This document shows positions 60,582-64,000 of a stretch of DNA of 64,000 bases, piece after piece. A model generated the notes under the pieces. It searched no databases. It worked only from the letters and a program-made list of their open reading frames with translations, and had not been told where the DNA came from. The translations under genes and the position numbers were made by a program. Origin of the DNA: an uncultured Bacteroides sp. (GTDB lineage: Bacteria; Bacteroidota; Bacteroidia; Bacteroidales; Bacteroidaceae); assembly GCA_900544075.1 (NCBI GenBank), contig UQTJ01000006.1:42757-106756 (forward strand), written 5' to 3'. Position 1 is the stretch's first letter. Every line of letters begins with the position of its first letter.

Positions 60582-61565
60582 TTAATAGTAATATTCGAAG
60601 ATGTCTTCTTCCGTGTCATCTTCCATCTGAGGTTCCTTTATGTCGATATTGATGCCTGATTCTCCGGTGTTCGGGGTGGTATCGATACGCACGGTAATGG
60701 TGGTCTTCTTGTTACGATAGAATGCAACGGGCTTTTCGGCTACCAGATGTGAGTTTCCGGAACCGTCTATCCACTCTGCCGTGACTAAAAGCACTTCGAA
60801 ATAGCCTTTATCCGCAAGATAGTCGTTCATATAGAACATAAACAAATCGTATAATGAGAATATTGCTGACGCTGTTCCGTTAGGGCTGTCAATAAGAATT
60901 TCGGGAGCATCGGACACTTTGACACGTATTTTTCCTTCGGTGAGATTCTCTGTCTTGACGTCCAGTCCGAACACCATCTTTGCCATGTCGATGTTGATGC
61001 TACCGCCTGCAGACGGATTGAAGTAGGTCAGTCCATAATAGCGGTTCAGATTAGGATTGCCTATGATGTATATTTTCTCGTCTTCTGCCAGTATTTCCAC
61101 CCAACCGTAACTCGGCAAGGACATGTCGAATTCACTTGTATATGTGAAAGTATTGGTTAGGGCGGACCTGAATGGACAGCCATATGATTCGCCATCGTAG
61201 AAAATTATGTTGGCTGCATCCTCTATCATAGTGACCTGGATGGTGTAGTCCTCTTTTTTGTTAAGAGAAACTTTCAGATTGTCAATATTATCGAAAAGTC
61301 CGTGTGCATAAGGGGTATAGTAGCAGTTGTTTCCTACTGAATCTGTGAGAAGGACCTGGATGTAATAGAGGTCGGTACTGCCGGCTCTTGACAATGGTGT
61401 CTGTCCCATGTCGATAATCTCGCCTGTGCAATTGAGCGCCACTTCCACATATTCATCGGACGTGTCCTCCGCCGGGGAAGAGAGATTTTCCTTGCTGCAT
61501 GAGGACACGAACAATGAAATGAGGAAAGCGGATGTCAAGGCCTTGAAAATATGTCTTGTTTTCAT
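60582..61565 (-). CDS. Fimbrillin-like lipoprotein, type B (B1)
   Basis: A 327-residue lipoprotein (lipobox FVSSC). The core has QTPLSRAGSTDLYYIQVLLT, YAHGLFDNIDNLKVSLNKKE and MVFGLDVKTENLTEGKIRVK. FYRNKKTTITVRIDTTPNTG closes the domain, and an acidic tail (EEDIFEYYY) ends it. It pairs with the B2 gene in sequence and spacing, 34 bases after A1. Confidence 0.6.
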   Translation of the reverse strand: MKTRHIFKALTSAFLISLFVSSCSKENLSSPAEDTSDEYVEVALNCTGEIIDMGQTPLSRAGSTDLYYIQVLLTDSVGNNCYYTPYAHGLFDNIDNLKVSLNKKEDYTIQVTMIEDAANIIFYDGESYGCPFRSALTNTFTYTSEFDMSLPSYGWVEILAEDEKIYIIGNPNLNRYYGLTYFNPSAGGSINIDMAKMVFGLDVKTENLTEGKIRVKVSDAPEILIDSPNGTASAIFSLYDLFMFYMNDYLADKGYFEVLLVTAEWIDGSGNSHLVAEKPVAFYRNKKTTITVRIDTTPNTGESGINIDIKEPQMEDDTEEDIFEYYY

Positions 61566-61599
61566 ATCGCTTTTTCGTTTATGAATGTTTTACGGCAGG

Positions 61600-62583
61600 T
61601 CAGAAATCGCCACCGCCTACAAATTCGATTTCACCCTGGTCGTCAGGAAGCATTTCGGATGTTTCTGTAGTGATGCTTACGCCGTTTTCATACATATTGC
61701 TTTCGATTCTGACCTTCAGTGTAGTGAGCATATTGCGTGTGAAAAGGATTTCCTTCTCGTCGACAGGGATTGTTTCGCCGTTTGAGATGCGTAAGATTCT
61801 GACCATGGCGTATTCAGTGTAATTATTGGTCATTTCTCCGGTAACATAATTCATATCCTTATTATTGGCCTCGTTAAGGTCTGACAATGAGAATATTTTC
61901 GTAATTTCTGTCTGTGGGGCGGAAATCATCATCTGAGGTGCGCCGGACACTTCTATAATAAGATCGCCGGATGTAAAGCCTTCAGTCACTACTTTTACTC
62001 CGAATACTGTTCTGAGAAGATTTATGTTTACAGGTTGAATGTCCTTAGGATTGACAGTGTACAGTTCTGATACACCAAAGTATCTGTCTACGTCCGGTTT
62101 CTCGAAATAACCCATGTCCACCAAATCTGCACTACCTCTCATAAGTTCCCAGATGCTGAAATTTCCGTCGACCACAAATTTATTCGTCAGGTCTGTATCG
62201 AATGGAGTAGAGTAATGATTCTCGTAGTTATATATTCTGTTTTTTCCGTCCTTAACTATTGTGGCGTAGAAAAGGTATTTGTCTTCAGCTTTAAGGGCAA
62301 TAGTTTTGTCGCCAAAATCATCGAAAAGACCGTGAGCATACGGTTGCGCGTAGCCATCTTCCAGAAGTCTGCATACCTGGATATAAAGCAAATCATTGCC
62401 GGCAGCTCTGCTCAGAGGTGTAGTGCCCATGTCGAGAACCTCGCCGGAAAAGCTGAGGGGTACGATAACTTCCTTTGAATCACTGTCTTTCGGAGCATTG
62501 TCCGCTGTTTCTGTACATGAAACGATGCCTGATGCCAAAAGCAGCATAAGAGCTGACTGTCTGAAAAAATCTTTCACTTTCAT
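61600..62583 (-). CDS. Fimbrillin-like lipoprotein, type A (A1)
   Basis: A 327-residue lipoprotein (lipobox SGIVSC). It has TTPLSRAAGNDLLYIQVCRL, YAHGLFDDFGDKTIALKAED, KNRIYNYENHYSTPFDTDLT, KPDVDRYFGVSELYTVNPKD and VFGVKVVTEGFTSGDLIIEV. The C-terminus is GEIEFVGGGDF. It is the first gene of the operon. The shared PLSRA motif, DLYYIQ motif and YAHGLF motif tie all four proteins together. They are likely surface-exposed and may be fimbrial or adhesin subunits; the family name is uncertain. Confidence 0.6.
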   Translation of the reverse strand: MKVKDFFRQSALMLLLASGIVSCTETADNAPKDSDSKEVIVPLSFSGEVLDMGTTPLSRAAGNDLLYIQVCRLLEDGYAQPYAHGLFDDFGDKTIALKAEDKYLFYATIVKDGKNRIYNYENHYSTPFDTDLTNKFVVDGNFSIWELMRGSADLVDMGYFEKPDVDRYFGVSELYTVNPKDIQPVNINLLRTVFGVKVVTEGFTSGDLIIEVSGAPQMMISAPQTEITKIFSLSDLNEANNKDMNYVTGEMTNNYTEYAMVRILRISNGETIPVDEKEILFTRNMLTTLKVRIESNMYENGVSITTETSEMLPDDQGEIEFVGGGDF

Positions 62584-62680
62584 AACATTTAATTTTTAAG
62601 TTTATAAATACGTTTAGTTGTTTTTTACACAAAAACACTGATAAAAGGATATAAAACCGATGGCTTTTGTATAATTTTCC

Positions 62681-62688
62681 CAAAAGTA
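62681..62688 (-). promoter_or_regulatory. -7 box of the lipoprotein operon
   Basis: The minus strand reads TACTTTTG (TAnnTTTG), about 98 bases before the A1 start. A TTTG 25 bases further upstream is a possible but over-spaced -33 element. Confidence 0.5.
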
Positions 62689-62820
62689 TCAAAAACATGT
62701 AAACATTCGTTGTCAAATCGTAAAAATATGATAATGAAGCTTATTTTTAACATTCGTAGGTTCAATGATAAATACATAACTTTTGCGAGGGAATTGTTAT
62801 GTAAGGTCCAGGATTTTTCG

Positions 62821-62828
62821 TATCTTTG
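62821..62828 (+). promoter_or_regulatory. Upstream -7 box of the AAA-ATPase gene
   Basis: TATCTTTG matches TAnnTTTG, 127 bases before the gene start. The stretch from 62584 to 62955 holds only these divergent promoter signals and AT-rich sequence. Confidence 0.4.
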
Positions 62829-62898
62829 TTTCACGAAGATAGGATGCGGCTCGGCAAAAAAAATCAAGCAAGCTTATTTATTTGCTCTCACCTTTCGC

Positions 62899-62906
62899 TA
62901 TCTTTG
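62899..62906 (+). promoter_or_regulatory. Proximal -7 box of the AAA-ATPase gene
   Basis: A second TATCTTTG, 49 bases before the gene start. It is the better-placed candidate. An AT-rich TTAATTATTAA motif lies between it and the start. Confidence 0.5.
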
Positions 62907-62955
62907 CCATGAGAGGAAGTTTTAATTATTAACCCTTAATTATTAATTGACCAAC

Positions 62956-64000
62956 ATGAAATACCCTATAGGAATACAAAGTTTCGACCAGATAATCGAG
63001 GACGGTTATCTGTACATAGACAAGACAGACATGGTTTATAACCTGGCGCATGGAGGAAAGATTTATTTCCTGAGCCGTCCACGCAGGTTCGGAAAGAGTC
63101 TGCTGGTATCTACGCTGAAGAATTACTTCCTCGGCAGGAAGGAGCTGTTCAAGGGGCTGAAAATTGATGCCATGGAGAAGGAATGGAAAGTGTATCCGGT
63201 GTTTCATATGGATTTCAATGGTGGAGAATATACTTGTCCGGGGGCATTGAGGGATGCCATTACGGGTTATATCTCCGACTGGGAAAAAGAATATCGCATG
63301 GAAGACGGCTCGAGGGATATCAATCTCGGATTACGTTTCAAGAGGATTCTTGCCCAGGTACATGAGCAGACGGGACGTCGCGCCGTGGTGCTCGTGGACG
63401 AATATGATAAACCTATTTTGGATGTTCTCGACGTGAACAAGGACCTGGAGGAGGAGCACCGCAACATACTGAAGGGGTTCTATTCGGTATTCAAGGGGGC
63501 GGACGAGCATCTGCAGTTCGTGCTGCTGACGGGGGTGACGAAGTTCTCGCAGGTGAGCGTGTTCAGTGGATTCAACCAGCCGGAAGACATAAGCATGTCA
63601 AGGGATTATGAAACTTTATGCGGTGTCACACAAGAGGAACTTGATTCTTGTTTCGGCAAAAGGATAGAGGAGATGGCCGACGAAATGGGATGCAGCGTAG
63701 AAAGAATGAGGCAGTTGCTGAAGGAACAGTATGACGGCTATCACTTCAGCAAAAGGATGACGGATGTGTATAACCCTTTCAGCGTGCTCAATGCAATGAA
63801 ATCAAAAGAAATAGACGACTACTGGTTCAGGAGCGGCACGCCGACATATCTGATACGCCTGCTATCTCACTTCAACGAGAACATGAACGAGATTACTGGC
63901 AAGTATTATGCCACGAAGGAGTTTATCGACTATAAGGCGAACGTGGAGATGCCGCTGCCGATGATATATCAGAGCGGTTATCTGACGATAAAGGGGTTCG
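62956..64000 (+). CDS. AAA-ATPase / PD-(D/E)XK nuclease-domain protein, cut by window edge
   Basis: The first 348 codons are present and open to the end of the window. KYPIGIQSFDQIIEDGYLYI and DKTDMVYNLAHGGKIYFLSR lead into RPRRFGKSLLVSTLKNYF (Walker A-like), RRAVVLVDEYDKPILDVLD (Walker B-like) and LTGVTKFSQVSVFSGFNQ. These are the AAA-ATPase-like (PF09820) signature; such proteins carry a C-terminal PD-(D/E)XK nuclease (DUF1703) that lies beyond the window. They are numerous in Bacteroides genomes and of uncertain role. Confidence 0.88.
   Translation, partial: MKYPIGIQSFDQIIEDGYLYIDKTDMVYNLAHGGKIYFLSRPRRFGKSLLVSTLKNYFLGRKELFKGLKIDAMEKEWKVYPVFHMDFNGGEYTCPGALRDAITGYISDWEKEYRMEDGSRDINLGLRFKRILAQVHEQTGRRAVVLVDEYDKPILDVLDVNKDLEEEHRNILKGFYSVFKGADEHLQFVLLTGVTKFSQVSVFSGFNQPEDISMSRDYETLCGVTQEELDSCFGKRIEEMADEMGCSVERMRQLLKEQYDGYHFSKRMTDVYNPFSVLNAMKSKEIDDYWFRSGTPTYLIRLLSHFNENMNEITGKYYATKEFIDYKANVEMPLPMIYQSGYLTIKGF

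Overview
The window looks like a Bacteroidales chromosome, probably Bacteroides, Phocaeicola or Parabacteroides. The evidence is the Bacteroidetes-type -7 promoter box (TAnnTTTG), a two-domain Fkp fucose-salvage enzyme, DUF3575 and DUF4248 proteins, Rpn-type nucleases, and lipoproteins with short N-terminal lipobox signals. No tRNA, rRNA, CRISPR array or intact transposase was seen. The assignment rests on reading alone; no database search was possible.

Most of the window (about 50.6 kb down to 3.9 kb, minus strand) is a large capsule/exopolysaccharide locus. It opens with a Wza-like export lipoprotein and a Wzc-like tyrosine autokinase. Next come a CDP-6-deoxyhexose gene set (rfbF, rfbG, an RmlC-like epimerase, an SDR), glycosyltransferases, two pyruvyltransferases, a nitroreductase, a GH99-like WbsX protein, Wzx, Wzy, several O-acyltransferases, and an unusual GMC-type flavoprotein plus SDR pair. 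The dTDP-rhamnose genes follow (rfbA, C, D, B), then a WecG/TagA-type glycosyltransferase and gmd. At the distal end are fkp, ugd and a WcaJ-like initiating phosphosugar transferase. The central part (about 22-47 kb) is clearly more AT-rich than its flanks and carries decay scars: an IS66 transposase tail and an acyltransferase broken by stops and a frameshift. Within the distal third lie passengers: a hipBA toxin-antitoxin pair, two Rpn-family PD-(D/E)XK proteins, a nucleotidyltransferase and a DUF3990-like relic. An OmpA-family gene with its own promoter and terminator sits between ugd and wcaJ.

At the left edge (1-3.7 kb) a four-gene minus-strand operon encodes outer-membrane proteins: a beta-barrel, two DUF3575 proteins and an OmpA-like protein cut by the window edge.

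Upstream of the capsule genes (50.8-54.2 kb) is a small defence/toxin-antitoxin island: a DUF2589-like gene fragment, RloB plus an RloA-type ATPase, and MntA-HepT. A 50-bp repeat carrying a consensus promoter precedes both operons. A tiny gene with an A8 run and a one-base frameshift lies next to it. Then, on the plus strand, come a BT4734-N/DUF3987 protein, a hicAB module and a DUF4248 protein. A minus-strand operon of four related lipoproteins arranged A-B-A-B follows. The window ends inside a plus-strand AAA-ATPase/PD-(D/E)XK gene.

Together the capsule genes would supply UDP-glucuronate, dTDP-L-rhamnose, GDP-fucose (by salvage) or a GDP-4-keto-6-deoxymannose-derived sugar, and a CDP-linked 6-deoxyhexose. 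These would be assembled on undecaprenyl phosphate, decorated with acetyl and pyruvyl groups, flipped by Wzx, polymerised by Wzy and exported by Wzc/Wza.
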